Under the pieces are notes generated by a model. The model saw only the letters and a list, made by a program, of their open reading frames with translations. It was not told the origin of the DNA and ran no database searches. A stretch of 58,668 nucleotides of DNA. Origin: Aquificaceae bacterium (GTDB lineage: Bacteria > Aquificota > Aquificia > Aquificales > Aquificaceae). Positions 28,999 through 37,281 of this stretch are shown here, one piece after another. The stretch spans positions 1 to 58,668 of the forward strand of contig JANXBA010000052.1 of the NCBI GenBank assembly GCA_025062075.1. The letters are read 5' to 3'. Position 1 is the stretch's first letter. Each line of letters opens with the position of its first letter. The position numbers and the translations under genes were made by a program.

Positions 28999-29698
28999 AG
29001 AGCTCCTCCAGCCTTATTTTGCCCTCGTATATTGCCTTTCCAACCACCACTCCTTCCACCACGCCCACAAGCTTTCTTATGTCCTCCACGCTCGCCACAC
29101 CTCCAGACGCAAGAAGGGGCTTTCTGAAGTGCCTTTTAAACTCCAGGTAGGGCTGGGGGTCCACGCCCTCGAGCGTCCCGTCCCTGTCTATGTTGGTGTA
29201 GAGGTATCCCCAGAGGGGTTTCCCCTCGTAGAGGGAGGCCAGCTCCTCCGGGCTTAGGGAGCTCCTGTCTTTCCAACCGCCCACCGCCACCCTACCGCCC
29301 TTTGCGTCCACCGCTAGTATCACCCTGTGGGGGAAGTAGCTAAGCACCTCCTCAAAGACTTGGGGCTCTCTGAGGGCCAGCGTGCCCACCACAAAAAAGT
29401 CCACGCCCTCCTTGTCTAAAATCTGACAGCTCTTTAGGCTTCTTATGCCCCCGCCCACCTGTAAGGTGCCTGAAAAGGCCCGCCTTATGAGCCTTATAGA
29501 GCGCAGGTTTGCGGGGACGCCTTGGAGACTGCCCTCCAAGTCCACCACGTGAATCCTCTTAAAGCCCAGCTCCTGAAAGAGCTCCGCCATCTCCTGAGGT
29601 GAAGAGGGGTAGACCTTCACCCTGTCAAAGTCTCCCTTGAAAAGCCTTACCACCTTGCCCTCTTTTAGGTCTATGGCAGGTATCACAAAATCTTTCAT
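28994..29698 (-). CDS. hisA: ProFAR isomerase, histidine biosynthesis
   Basis: HisA isomerises ProFAR to PRFAR. The 234-residue beta-alpha barrel starts FVIPAIDLKEGKVVRLFKGD with the catalytic Asp in PAIDL and the second catalytic Asp in YTNIDRDGTLEG. Phosphate-binding loops are LQVGGGIRS and ASGGVASVEDI. The related HisF is excluded by the PAIDL and NIDRDG sequences. It is divergent from hslV with TAGAAT hexamers facing each way. hisZ lies far away in the window; other his genes are absent. Confidence 0.96.
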   Translation of the reverse strand: MKDFVIPAIDLKEGKVVRLFKGDFDRVKVYPSSPQEMAELFQELGFKRIHVVDLEGSLQGVPANLRSIRLIRRAFSGTLQVGGGIRSLKSCQILDKEGVDFFVVGTLALREPQVFEEVLSYFPHRVILAVDAKGGRVAVGGWKDRSSLSPEELASLYEGKPLWGYLYTNIDRDGTLEGVDPQPYLEFKRHFRKPLLASGGVASVEDIRKLVGVVEGVVVGKAIYEGKIRLEELL

Positions 29699-29704
29699 CT
29701 GATT

Positions 29705-29710
29705 ATTCTA
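29705..29710 (-). promoter_or_regulatory. -10 element for hisA
   Basis: Minus-strand TAGAAT (5 of 6) ends 6 nt before the hisA ATG. Confidence 0.42.
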
Positions 29711-29722
29711 AGCCAAGCGGTG

Positions 29723-29728
29723 TAGAAT
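29723..29728 (+). promoter_or_regulatory. -10 element for hslV
   Basis: TAGAAT (5 of 6) ends 7 nt before the hslV ATG. It mirrors the hisA element across a 37-bp spacer. Confidence 0.42.
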
Positions 29729-29735
29729 ACTACAC

Positions 29736-30272
29736 ATGACAAACGCAAGGTCAACCACGGTCCTGTGCGTGAGAAGAGAGGGCAAAACGGTGATGGGGGG
29801 AGACGGTCAGGTGACCTTGGGCGACTCGGTGGTAAAGCACACTGCCAAGAAGATAAGAAAGCTTTACAAGGACAGCGTCTTGGTGGGGTTTGCAGGCTCG
29901 GCGGCGGACGGGCTTTCCCTCATGGAAAGGTTAGAGTCAAAGTTGGAGGAGTTCAGAGGAAACCTGATAAGGGCCTGCGTAGAGCTGGCAAAGGACTGGA
30001 GGATGGACAGAAGCCTGCGCAGGTTGGAGGCCCTCATGCTGGTGGCGGACAGACAGCACATGCTGCTCCTGTCGGGCAACGGCGACGTTATAGAGCCAGA
30101 TGAGCCTGTGCTGGCCATTGGCTCCGGTGGCAACTACGCAAGGGCCTCCGCCTTAGCCCTCTACAGGAACACCTCCCTGAGCGCGGAGGAGATAGTAAGG
30201 CAGTCCCTGGAGATTGCCGGGGAGATATGCATATACACCAACCGGCGGTTTGTGATAGAGAGCATAGAGTAA
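29736..30272 (+). CDS. hslV: ATP-dependent protease subunit HslV
   Basis: HslV is the proteasome-like peptidase that works with the HslU unfoldase. The mature N-terminus should be [20 protein letters not shown], so the catalytic Thr is residue 7 and is preceded by a six-residue propeptide MTNARS. Other family marks are [31 protein letters not shown] and GEICIYTN. The length of 178 is normal. hslU is not adjacent, so the pair is split. Confidence 0.95.
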   Translation: MTNARSTTVLCVRREGKTVMGGDGQVTLGDSVVKHTAKKIRKLYKDSVLVGFAGSAADGLSLMERLESKLEEFRGNLIRACVELAKDWRMDRSLRRLEALMLVADRQHMLLLSGNGDVIEPDEPVLAIGSGGNYARASALALYRNTSLSAEEIVRQSLEIAGEICIYTNRRFVIESIE

Positions 30273-30278
30273 GGTCCC

Positions 30279-31004
30279 ATGGATATCCTTTTCCTGAGCT
30301 TTCTCCTCTTTGCGGGCACCTCCTTAGGCAGTCTTCTGGCGGTTTTTCTGAGAAGGCCCTACCTTGGAGTGGGTGTGAGCCTGTCCTTCACCGGCGGGGT
30401 GATGCTGGTGGCCAGCTTCACCAGCCTGATTCTGCCCGGGTTGGAGGTGGGTGGCTTTCTTCAGGTGGCTCTTGGCATCGTGCTGGGCTTTCTTGTGATG
30501 GCCCTGTTGGAGCACGGGGTGCCCCACGAGCACACCCTCAAGGGCAGAGAGGGGCCCTCCTCCCAGAGGATAGGCGGTCTTTACCTGATAGTGATGGCGG
30601 TGGTGCTACACAACGTGCCTGAGGGCTTCAGCGTAGGCATTGCCACCGCCTTCTCTACGGAAAAGGGCTTTGAAACCGCAGTGGCCATGGCACTTCAGGA
30701 CGTGCCGGAGGGTTTGGTGGTGAGCCTGCCCTTGATGCTCACGACTGGAAGACTGGTCACACCTACGCTGGTGGGCTTTCTGAGCGGGATACTTGAAGCA
30801 CTCTTTGCTCTGGTGGGCTTTGTCTTTTTTGAGGCCTTCAAGAGTCTTCTGGCGGTAGGCTTGGGCTTTGGTGGCGGTGCCATGGTTTACATAACCGCCA
30901 AGGAGGTCTTTCCTGAGGCCTACGCGGAGGGCAAACACACCCAGTCCACCGTCGCCTTCCTCTTAGGGCTTTTACTCATGCTCTTTCTGGATACCTCTCT
31001 CTAA
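30279..31004 (+). CDS. ZIP-family metal transporter (GufA-like)
   Basis: This 241-residue protein has seven to eight hydrophobic segments and belongs to the ZIP family, which brings zinc, iron or other divalent metals into the cytoplasm. A His-rich loop (EHGVPHEH, residues 78-85) precedes the metal-site helix with HNVPEGFSVG (His111). The second metal-site motif is QDVPEGLVV (140-148), with Gln-Asp replacing the usual His-Asn; GufA-type members show a similar Gln. Substrate is not predictable. It follows hslV by 6 bp with a weak AAGG site. Confidence 0.9.
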   Translation: MDILFLSFLLFAGTSLGSLLAVFLRRPYLGVGVSLSFTGGVMLVASFTSLILPGLEVGGFLQVALGIVLGFLVMALLEHGVPHEHTLKGREGPSSQRIGGLYLIVMAVVLHNVPEGFSVGIATAFSTEKGFETAVAMALQDVPEGLVVSLPLMLTTGRLVTPTLVGFLSGILEALFALVGFVFFEAFKSLLAVGLGFGGGAMVYITAKEVFPEAYAEGKHTQSTVAFLLGLLLMLFLDTSL

Positions 31005-31007
31005 AAT
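31002..31007 (+). promoter_or_regulatory. -10-like element for the Gfo/Idh gene
   Basis: TAAAAT begins with the upstream stop codon and ends 6 nt before the ATG at 31014. Confidence 0.35.
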
Positions 31008-31013
31008 ATACCT

Positions 31014-31781
31014 ATGCACGTGCTCCTCGTGGGTCTTGGAAACATGGGCAACAAGTACTTCTGGAAGCTGGAGCAGATAGGCGAACCGCTGGTGCTCTGC
31101 GACATAGACCCCACCAAGAACAGGAAAACTCATCCCTTTTACTGCCACTTCGGAGACATAAAGGAAGAACTGCGGGCGGTCATAGTGGCGGTGGACCCGC
31201 AGGACCACGCAAGCATAGCCCACCAGTTCCTGAGTAAGGGCCTGCCCGTGCTCTTGGAAAAACCCCCTGCGGTGAGCTCCCGGGAGTTTAGCCTGATAAA
31301 GGACTACCCTGGGCTCTTCGTGTCCGAGGTGGAAGCCTACTCGGTGTGCGCGGAATATCTGCAAAAACCGCGCAGGTCCTTGAGAATTGAGAGGTTTGGC
31401 AGGGGTAGGGGCTACATATCACCCCTTTGGGACCTTGCCTGGCACGACCTCTACCTTCTGCAGAGAGTATCTCCCCACATCCAGCTAAAGGCCCTGCATG
31501 TGGAAGACCGCGTATGGACCCTTACCGGACAGTTAGAGGAGGTGCCCTTCAGCATAAGCGTGGCCTGGGAACACCCGGAGCCAAAACGGGTCTGGCGTAT
31601 AGACGAGGAGCTCCTTCTGGACTTCGGTCAGGAGAGGGTCTACCGCGAAGGACGCCTCCTGAGGGAGGAAAAGAGGGACAAGCTCAAGCTCATGCTGGAG
31701 GACTTTCTCAGAGGAAACTTCAACGGGGACAGCGTGGACAGAGCCTACAGAAACCTCAAACTTCTGGAGAGCCTCTCTTAA
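31014..31781 (+). CDS. Gfo/Idh/MocA-like oxidoreductase
   Basis: This 255-residue protein has the N-terminal Rossmann signature VLLVGLGNMGNKY, an acidic second-strand end (CDIDPTKN) that usually favours NAD, and the LLEKPPAVS motif equivalent to the catalytic EKP of Gfo/Idh/MocA enzymes. It is shorter than most members (about 330 residues), so the C-terminal sheet domain is reduced. The conserved DLAWHDLYLL matches the family His region. The substrate is unknown; sugar or cyclitol chemistry is the family's usual role. It overlaps the convergent reductase gene by 4 bp. Confidence 0.72.
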   Translation: MHVLLVGLGNMGNKYFWKLEQIGEPLVLCDIDPTKNRKTHPFYCHFGDIKEELRAVIVAVDPQDHASIAHQFLSKGLPVLLEKPPAVSSREFSLIKDYPGLFVSEVEAYSVCAEYLQKPRRSLRIERFGRGRGYISPLWDLAWHDLYLLQRVSPHIQLKALHVEDRVWTLTGQLEEVPFSISVAWEHPEPKRVWRIDEELLLDFGQERVYREGRLLREEKRDKLKLMLEDFLRGNFNGDSVDRAYRNLKLLESLS

Positions 31782-32509
31782 TCGTACTTCTCCTTCTTTA
31801 TGTTACTCTTCTCTACGCCTAACTCTGCGAGCATAACCGCCATGTCTTCTACGAACTGGGGCGGTCCGCACAGGTAGTAGAGATGGTTGGGCACGTCTTC
31901 CACCTCCCTTAAGAGCATGTGGGCATTTATCCTGCCCACGTAGCCCTCCCAGTGGGCTGGCTGGGAACGGGTCAGGGTGTGGACCACCTTTACGTTAGGC
32001 AGTCTTCCCAACCTTTCCAGCTCCTCCCTGTAGATTATCTCCTCGTAGTGCGTGTTGGAGTACAGCAAGGTGGCCCTAACCTGTTCCAGCCCTTCGGAGG
32101 CTATGTGTCGCAGTATGCACATGAGGGGGACTATACCGCTCCCTGCACCTATGAGCACTATGCGATGGCCCATCTCGGGCACCCACACGAACTTGCCGTA
32201 GGGTCCCTTTATGAGAAACTCCTGACCCTCTTGGGTCTGCTGGGTGAGCACCACCGAGGCCCTGCCGTTGGGAGTTCTCTTGACCGTCAGCTCCAACCTA
32301 CCCTTTTGCGAGGGCGGACTGGCTATGGAGTAGGCCCTCCTGAGGAGCTCTCCCGCGTAGGGAACGCTCAGCATCACGTACTGCCCCGGGTAGAAGTCAA
32401 AGTCCACGCCCTCTGTGTCAAAGACCAAGGTTTTGGTGGTGGGCGTCTCGGTTATAACTCGGAGCACCTTTGCCTTGAACTCCCTTAAGGGTTTTTTGGG
32501 CAGTTCCAC
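31778..32509 (-). CDS. FNR-type FAD/NAD(P)H oxidoreductase
   Basis: The 243-residue protein is a ferredoxin-NAD(P)+ reductase-superfamily flavoprotein. RRAYSIASPP is the FAD-binding motif, GSGIVPLMCILRH the nucleotide loop, and YYLCGPPQFVEDM the C-terminal NAD(P) motif. There is no iron-sulfur cluster segment. The start is GTG at 32509, one base after the lysS stop, set by a perfect AGGAGGT six bases upstream; the open frame 18 codons further up lies inside lysS. The electron partner (ferredoxin, hydroxylase or other) cannot be told. Confidence 0.85.
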   Translation of the reverse strand: MELPKKPLREFKAKVLRVITETPTTKTLVFDTEGVDFDFYPGQYVMLSVPYAGELLRRAYSIASPPSQKGRLELTVKRTPNGRASVVLTQQTQEGQEFLIKGPYGKFVWVPEMGHRIVLIGAGSGIVPLMCILRHIASEGLEQVRATLLYSNTHYEEIIYREELERLGRLPNVKVVHTLTRSQPAHWEGYVGRINAHMLLREVEDVPNHLYYLCGPPQFVEDMAVMLAELGVEKSNIKKEKYD

Positions 32510-32510
32510 G

Positions 32511-34214
32511 CTACGACCTCCTGAGGGCAGGGAAAAGGATAACTTCTCTGATTGAGTCCACATCCGCCAAAAGCATCACCAACCTGTCTATGCCTATGCC
32601 CTCTCCCGCCGTGGGTGGCATGCCGTACTCGAGGGCGGTTATAAAGTCCTCGTCCATTTGCATGGCCTCTTCGTCGCCCATTTCCTTCTCCTTGAGCTGT
32701 TGGAAAAATCTCTCCCTCTGCTCAAATGGGTCGTTGAGCTCCGTGTAGGCGTTTGCCAGCTCCCTTCCTGCCACGAAGAGCTCAAACCTCTCCACCAGCT
32801 CCGGGTCTTTCCTGTGGGTCTTTGCGAGGGGCGAGAGCATCTTGGGAAAGTCCGTCACAAAGCAAGGGTCCCAGAGCTCCTCTTCCACTAACCTCTCAAA
32901 GACCTTGTCTATAAGCTTGGCGTGGGTGAGCGTCTCCACCTTAGGCACGCCCAAGTCCCTTGCCAGCGCTCTGAGACCTTCCAGGTCTTTTAGGAAAAAC
33001 TCCTTTTCCTTACCCGTCTTTTCCTGAAGGAGCTCAAAGTAGTGGTATCTCCTGTAGGGGGGCGTCCAGTCCACCTCTCTGCCCTTGTAGCTTCTCTTCA
33101 GGCTTCCCACGGTAGAGACCACCACGTGGGAGAGGAGCCTCTCGGTGAACTCCATAAGGTCCGTGTAGTCCCAGTAGGCCACGTAGAACTCCAACATGGT
33201 AAACTCGGGGTTGTGGGTGGTGTCCACTCCCTCGTTGCGGAAGTTCTTGCCCAACTCGTAAACCCTGTTGAAGCCTCCCACAACCAACCTCTTTAGGTAG
33301 AGCTCCGGAGCTATGCGCAGGAAAAGGTTCTGCTCCAAGTAGTTGTGGTAGGTAACGAAGGGCTTGGCGTTGGCTCCGGAGGCCACGTGCTGTAGCACGG
33401 GCGTCTCCACCTCAAGAAAGCCCTCCGCGTTGAGGAACTCCCTTACGGACTGCACCACCTTGCTCCTGAGCAGGAACACCTTTCTGGCGGTCTCGTTGGC
33501 AATAAGGTCTAAGTACCTCTGCCTGTACCTGACCTCTACGTCCTTTACGCCGTGCCACTTTTCGGGCATGGGGTGAAGGCTCTTGGCAAGAAGGGTAAAG
33601 CTTTTGACTTCCACGGTGAGCTCTCCCGCGTTGGTGCGAAAGAGCCTTCCCTCAACGCCCAAGATGTCCCCCGTGTCCACCAACTCCTCAAAGCTCTTCA
33701 GGGCCTCTTCTCCTACCGTGTCCTTTCTTAGATATATCTGCACCTTGCCCGTGGCGTCTTGGAGGTGTCCAAACAGAGCCTTGCCCATGCTCCTGAGGGT
33801 TACAAGCCTGCCAGCCAGCGACACCTCCTCAAAGCCCGGGTCTAAGTCGTACTCCTTCTTGACCTCCTCCGGGGAGAGGGCCTCCTCCTGACAGGGTAAG
33901 GCATCCATGAGGCAGAGCTTGCCCTCGTAGCGGTCAAGCTTGCCCTTGAGCGTGCACTCCGCACCCACTCTGAGCTCCTCCGAGGTCAGCGCCAGCATCT
34001 CCACGCCCCTGTCTCCCACAAGCCTTATCAGGTAGCCCTCCTCCACCCTTGAGACTTTTTTTACCGAGCCCCTCACGCAGAGCTCCCTGCCCTCGGTAGG
34101 CTTTTCGTACCTGCTTTTTATCTCGCCTATGTCGTGGCTTACCCGAAAGCGGTAGGGGTAGGCTAAGCCCTGCTCTTTGAGCTTTTGGAGCTTTTCTTGC
34201 CTTGCGCTCTCCAT
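32511..34214 (-). CDS. lysS: Lysyl-tRNA synthetase, class II
   Basis: LysS charges tRNA-Lys. The class II core shows motif 1 (FLEVETPVLQHVASGANAKP), motif 2 (RVYELGKNFRNEGVDTTHNPEF, quoted by position near 315) and motif 3 (GEGIGIDRLVMLL). At 567 residues it is about 65-70 longer than typical bacterial LysS. The extra length is N-terminal: residues about 43-112 (GRELCVRGSVKKVSRVEEGY and on) look like a second OB fold preceding the usual anticodon-binding OB fold (VSLAGRLVTLRSMGKALFGH). The ATG is 10 nt after a minus-strand TATAAT. The downstream reductase follows directly. Confidence 0.95.
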   Translation of the reverse strand: MESARQEKLQKLKEQGLAYPYRFRVSHDIGEIKSRYEKPTEGRELCVRGSVKKVSRVEEGYLIRLVGDRGVEMLALTSEELRVGAECTLKGKLDRYEGKLCLMDALPCQEEALSPEEVKKEYDLDPGFEEVSLAGRLVTLRSMGKALFGHLQDATGKVQIYLRKDTVGEEALKSFEELVDTGDILGVEGRLFRTNAGELTVEVKSFTLLAKSLHPMPEKWHGVKDVEVRYRQRYLDLIANETARKVFLLRSKVVQSVREFLNAEGFLEVETPVLQHVASGANAKPFVTYHNYLEQNLFLRIAPELYLKRLVVGGFNRVYELGKNFRNEGVDTTHNPEFTMLEFYVAYWDYTDLMEFTERLLSHVVVSTVGSLKRSYKGREVDWTPPYRRYHYFELLQEKTGKEKEFFLKDLEGLRALARDLGVPKVETLTHAKLIDKVFERLVEEELWDPCFVTDFPKMLSPLAKTHRKDPELVERFELFVAGRELANAYTELNDPFEQRERFFQQLKEKEMGDEEAMQMDEDFITALEYGMPPTAGEGIGIDRLVMLLADVDSIREVILFPALRRS

Positions 34215-34224
34215 GAGAATAAGG

Positions 34225-34230
34225 ATTATA
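34225..34230 (-). promoter_or_regulatory. -10 element for lysS
   Basis: An exact minus-strand TATAAT ends 10 nt before the lysS ATG. Confidence 0.5.
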
Positions 34231-34245
34231 GCATGTGCGTTGTGC

Positions 34246-34251
34246 TACAAT
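34246..34251 (+). promoter_or_regulatory. -10 element for the gene at 34258
   Basis: TACAAT (5 of 6) ends 6 nt before the ATG. It lies opposite the lysS promoter in a 43-bp spacer. Confidence 0.42.
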
Positions 34252-34257
34252 TACACC

Positions 34258-34674
34258 ATGCCCGTGCAGGAAGCCTACAGAGAGATGGCCCTGTCAAAGT
34301 TAAGGGAGCTGGGAGAGGCTATCAGACCGAAGGTCCGAGAGCTCCTTGAAAAAGTTGACCCAGAGGACTTGGAGTTTGGGCTGAGACTCCAAGTAAAGTG
34401 GCAGGAGTTGGAAGAGGCCTGGAGGGAGAAAGTAGAAGAGAACAACTACATGGAGGTGGTCCACACGGAGATAATGGAGCATCACGACGGGGCCTACCTG
34501 AAGGCCACCTTCAGAAACAGCTACGGGGACTACCAGCAGGAGCGCTACGTGAGCGTGAGGAGCTCGGGCAGGGTGGAGGTGTCCCACGCCCTTTTCGTTT
34601 ACTTGGAGGGCTTGAGGGTGAGGGTGGAGAGCTTAGGCGGAGGGGCGTTTGAGCTCTACGTAAAGGCCCGATGA
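34258..34674 (+). CDS. Protein of unknown function upstream of lpxB, 138 aa
   Basis: I do not recognise this protein. It starts at the ATG at 34258 (MPVQEAYREMALSKLREL); an upstream frame into lysS is open but implausible. The N-terminal half is helical and charged (LLEKVDPEDLEFGLRLQVKW). The C-terminal half looks like beta strands (YLKATFRNSYGDYQQERYVS, VRVESLGGGAFELYVKAR). There is no signal peptide or membrane segment. It overlaps lpxB by ATGA, so it is probably co-translated with a lipid A enzyme. No function is proposed. Confidence 0.72.
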   Translation: MPVQEAYREMALSKLRELGEAIRPKVRELLEKVDPEDLEFGLRLQVKWQELEEAWREKVEENNYMEVVHTEIMEHHDGAYLKATFRNSYGDYQQERYVSVRSSGRVEVSHALFVYLEGLRVRVESLGGGAFELYVKAR

Positions 34675-35774
34675 AGGTCTTTGTCTCCTTGGGTGAGAGG
34701 TCCGCCAGCAACTACGTATACCACATATTCAAAGACTTCAAGGGCGTAGAGTTCTACGGAATAACGGAGGAAAGGCTGGAGGCCATAGGCTTCAAGAGCG
34801 TGGCCCGGGTGGAGGACCTGTCGGCGGTGGGCTTGGTGGAAGTCCTTCCCAAGGTGCCCTACGCCTACAGGCTTCTGGGTAGGATTGAGGAGCTCCTCCC
34901 GCAGATGGACGCTCTCGTGCTCTGCGATGCGCCAGGCTTTAACCTACCGCTCCTAAAGAGGGCAAAGGGCAGGGTGAAGAAGATTATCTACTTTATCTCA
35001 CCGCAGGTGTGGGCGTGGAAAGAGGGCAGGGCCAAGCTCATCGCAAGGTTGGTGGACCACTTGGTGGTCTTGCTCCCCTTTGAGGTAGACTTTTACAAAA
35101 AGTATGCTAGGGAGGGCTTCTCCGTCCACTTCGTAGGACACCCTATGGTGGACATAGCCAAGCCTACCCTTAGGGAGGAAGAGGTAAGGGGTCTCGTTGG
35201 AGGTCCCTACATGGCTTTGCTACCCGGCAGTCGCTGGAGCGAGGTAAAGAGACACACCTCTTACCTGCTTGAGGTGCTTAGGTGCCTGAGGCCAGAGCTC
35301 CCCTTGGCAATACCCACCTTCCAGAGCTTTAGTCCCTACGTGAGGGAAAAGTTCAGAGGCTTTAATGTAAAAGTATTGACCCCGAAGGACATGGAAAAGC
35401 CCTCTTACAACCTGATGGCCTACGCGGACTTTACCCTCCTCGCCAGCGGGACTGCGGACTTAGAGGCAAGCCTCTTGGGAGCACCCCATGTGGTCTTCTA
35501 CAGGGTAAGCCCGCTGACCTACTTGGTCGGAAGGCTCTTGGTAAAGGTCAAGCATGTGGCACTGACGAACCTTATTTTAGGGAAAGAGGTGGTGCCCGAG
35601 TTCGTGCAAAAGAGCCCGAAAGAGCTCTGCCTTGGCGTAAAGACCCTCCTGAAAAGCCCAGGAGCTGTAGGGAAGATGAAAGAAGAATTCCTTAGGCTCA
35701 GGGAGGTCTTGGGCGGTGAGGGGGTGGTGCAGCGGTTAAGAGAGCTCTTTCTCCAGTTCCTGCACGGTCCTTAA
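34671..35774 (+). CDS. lpxB: Lipid-A-disaccharide synthase
   Basis: LpxB joins UDP-2,3-diacylglucosamine and lipid X into the lipid A disaccharide. The 367-residue GT19 protein shows MKVFVSLGERSASNYVYHIF, LCDAPGFNLPLLKRA, YFISPQVWAWKEGRAK, FVGHPMVD, LLPGSRWSEVKRH and LASGTADLEASLLGAPHVV, all typical. Family members usually open with a GE-S/AGE-SGD motif; here it is LGERSASNY, a mild variant. The last 39 bp overlap the convergent rluD. lpxI follows two genes later on the same strand. Confidence 0.95.
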   Translation: MKVFVSLGERSASNYVYHIFKDFKGVEFYGITEERLEAIGFKSVARVEDLSAVGLVEVLPKVPYAYRLLGRIEELLPQMDALVLCDAPGFNLPLLKRAKGRVKKIIYFISPQVWAWKEGRAKLIARLVDHLVVLLPFEVDFYKKYAREGFSVHFVGHPMVDIAKPTLREEEVRGLVGGPYMALLPGSRWSEVKRHTSYLLEVLRCLRPELPLAIPTFQSFSPYVREKFRGFNVKVLTPKDMEKPSYNLMAYADFTLLASGTADLEASLLGAPHVVFYRVSPLTYLVGRLLVKVKHVALTNLILGKEVVPEFVQKSPKELCLGVKTLLKSPGAVGKMKEEFLRLREVLGGEGVVQRLRELFLQFLHGP

Positions 35775-36722
35775 GACGCTACTGAAGGGCTCTAGGTCTT
35801 CCACCTCAAAGGAGAGCCACCTTTTCTCCGCAGGGTGTTCAAAGGCCAGATGGTAGCTCAGGAGCATGTGGCACTCACCTAATGACTTTAGTATCTTGGG
35901 GTCAACGGAGCTCCTCTTAAAGCCGTAGGTGAGGTCCCCTACGATTGGAAAGCCGAGGGAGGAGAGGTGCACCCTTATCTGGTGGGTCCTGCCCGTGTGT
36001 ATCTTGACCTTCAAAAGGCTGAGGCCTTGGCGGTAAAACCTCCGCAAGACCCACACCTCGCTCTTTGCGGGCTTTCCCTTCTCCCTTACGCTGAACTTTT
36101 TTCTGTCCACCGCGTGCCTGCCTATGGGCAGGTCCACCAGCTTGTAGTCCCACTCCGGCAGGCCCTTCACGAGAGCTCTGTAGAGCTTTTCCACCTTTCT
36201 CTCCTTGAACTGCTCCGCCAAGCTCCTGTGAGCTAAGTCCGTCTTGGCCACCACCATGAGCCCAGTGGTGTTTTTGTCAAGCCTGTGGACGATGCCCGGC
36301 CTTTCCACACCACCTACGGTGGAGAGGTCTTTTATGTGGTAGAGGAGCGCGTTCACCAAAGTGCCGGAGGTGTAACCCGGCGAGGGGTGCACCACGAGCC
36401 CGCAGGGCTTTACGAGGACAAGCAGATGCTGGTCTTCGTAAACTACCCGCAAGGGTATGTCCTCCGGAAGCACCTCAAGGGGTTCCGGCTCTGGCAGGAG
36501 GAGCGTCACCTGCTGTCCCCTCTTTAGCCTTTTGGAGGGCTTTTTTACCTCTTGACCTTCTACGAGCACGTAGCCCTCCTCTACCAGCCTCTGGTGGTAG
36601 CTTCTGGAGAGGTCAGGGTACACCAAGGGCAGGAACTGGTCCAGTCTCAAACCCTCCTGCTCCTCCTGAACCTCAAAGCTCAGGCTTTCTGTTATCCTCC
36701 TGCATCTTATAATAGTGCCCAT
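35736..36722 (-). CDS. rluD: RluA/RluD-family 23S rRNA pseudouridine synthase
   Basis: The protein has an N-terminal S4 domain ([20 protein letters not shown]) and the RluA-family catalytic domain with the active Asp in [19 protein letters not shown], then [20 protein letters not shown]. RluD itself modifies helix 69 of 23S rRNA, but other RluA-type targets are possible. The start is uncertain. The ATG at 36722 (328 residues) shares the tetranucleotide CATG with the folE start on the other strand. An AGGAGG about 20 bases into this frame would suit a later, non-ATG start, but no good codon follows it. The 3' end overlaps lpxB. Confidence 0.88.
   Translation of the reverse strand: MGTIIRCRRITESLSFEVQEEQEGLRLDQFLPLVYPDLSRSYHQRLVEEGYVLVEGQEVKKPSKRLKRGQQVTLLLPEPEPLEVLPEDIPLRVVYEDQHLLVLVKPCGLVVHPSPGYTSGTLVNALLYHIKDLSTVGGVERPGIVHRLDKNTTGLMVVAKTDLAHRSLAEQFKERKVEKLYRALVKGLPEWDYKLVDLPIGRHAVDRKKFSVREKGKPAKSEVWVLRRFYRQGLSLLKVKIHTGRTHQIRVHLSSLGFPIVGDLTYGFKRSSVDPKILKSLGECHMLLSYHLAFEHPAEKRWLSFEVEDLEPFSSVLRTVQELEKELS
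36708..36713 (+). promoter_or_regulatory. -10 element for folE
   Basis: An exact TATAAT ends 7 nt before the folE ATG and lies inside the proposed first codons of rluD on the other strand. Confidence 0.5.
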
Positions 36723-37281
36723 GCCCGTAGATAGAGAAAAAATAAAGCAAGCGGTCAGACTTTTCCTAGAGGGCATAGGCGAAGACCCGGAGCGGGAGGG
36801 CCTTCTTGAGACCCCAGAAAGGGTTGCCCGCATGTGGGAGGAGTTTGACCGGCAGAGGAGCTTTAACTTCAAGCTCTTTGAGGAGTTTGGCTCTTACAAC
36901 GAGATGGTGCTGGTAAAAGACATAAGCATATACTCCCTGTGCGAGCACCATCTACTACCCTTTTTTGGAAAGGCCCACATTGCCTACATACCGGACGGTA
37001 TCGTGTGCGGTCTTTCCAAGCTGGTCAGGGCGGTGCGTGCCTTTTCCCTCCAACCTCAGGTGCAGGAAAGGCTCACCAATCAGATAGCGGACTTTCTGTG
37101 GGAGAACCTAAAGCCGAAGGGCGTGGCCGTGGTCTTGGAGATGGAGCACCTGTGCATGTCCATGAGGGGCGTCATGTCTCCCGGGCACCTTACGGTCACC
37201 TCAGCCCTGCGGGGCCTTTTCCTAAGCGACCTGAGAACTCGGGAGGAGTTTCTCAAGCTCATAGGCAAAGGTCTCGGATGA
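36721..37281 (+). CDS. folE: GTP cyclohydrolase I (FolE type)
   Basis: FolE converts GTP to dihydroneopterin triphosphate, the first step to folate and to queuosine. The 186-residue enzyme has the zinc ligands Cys74 and His77 ([20 protein letters not shown], quoted in part) and Cys145 ([10 protein letters not shown]). GLSKLVR and LTNQIADFL are further type I marks. It is the classical zinc type, not FolE2. The ATG at 36721 is preferred over a GTG two codons upstream. Its stop overlaps the lpxI start (ATGA). queA at 6521 is a downstream queuosine step. Confidence 0.97.
   Translation: MPVDREKIKQAVRLFLEGIGEDPEREGLLETPERVARMWEEFDRQRSFNFKLFEEFGSYNEMVLVKDISIYSLCEHHLLPFFGKAHIAYIPDGIVCGLSKLVRAVRAFSLQPQVQERLTNQIADFLWENLKPKGVAVVLEMEHLCMSMRGVMSPGHLTVTSALRGLFLSDLRTREEFLKLIGKGLG

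Noticed and set aside
36939-37277. N-terminal extension of the lpxI frame into folE
   Set aside because: The extension translates folE in the wrong frame; the ATG overlapping the folE stop matches family LpxI N-termini.
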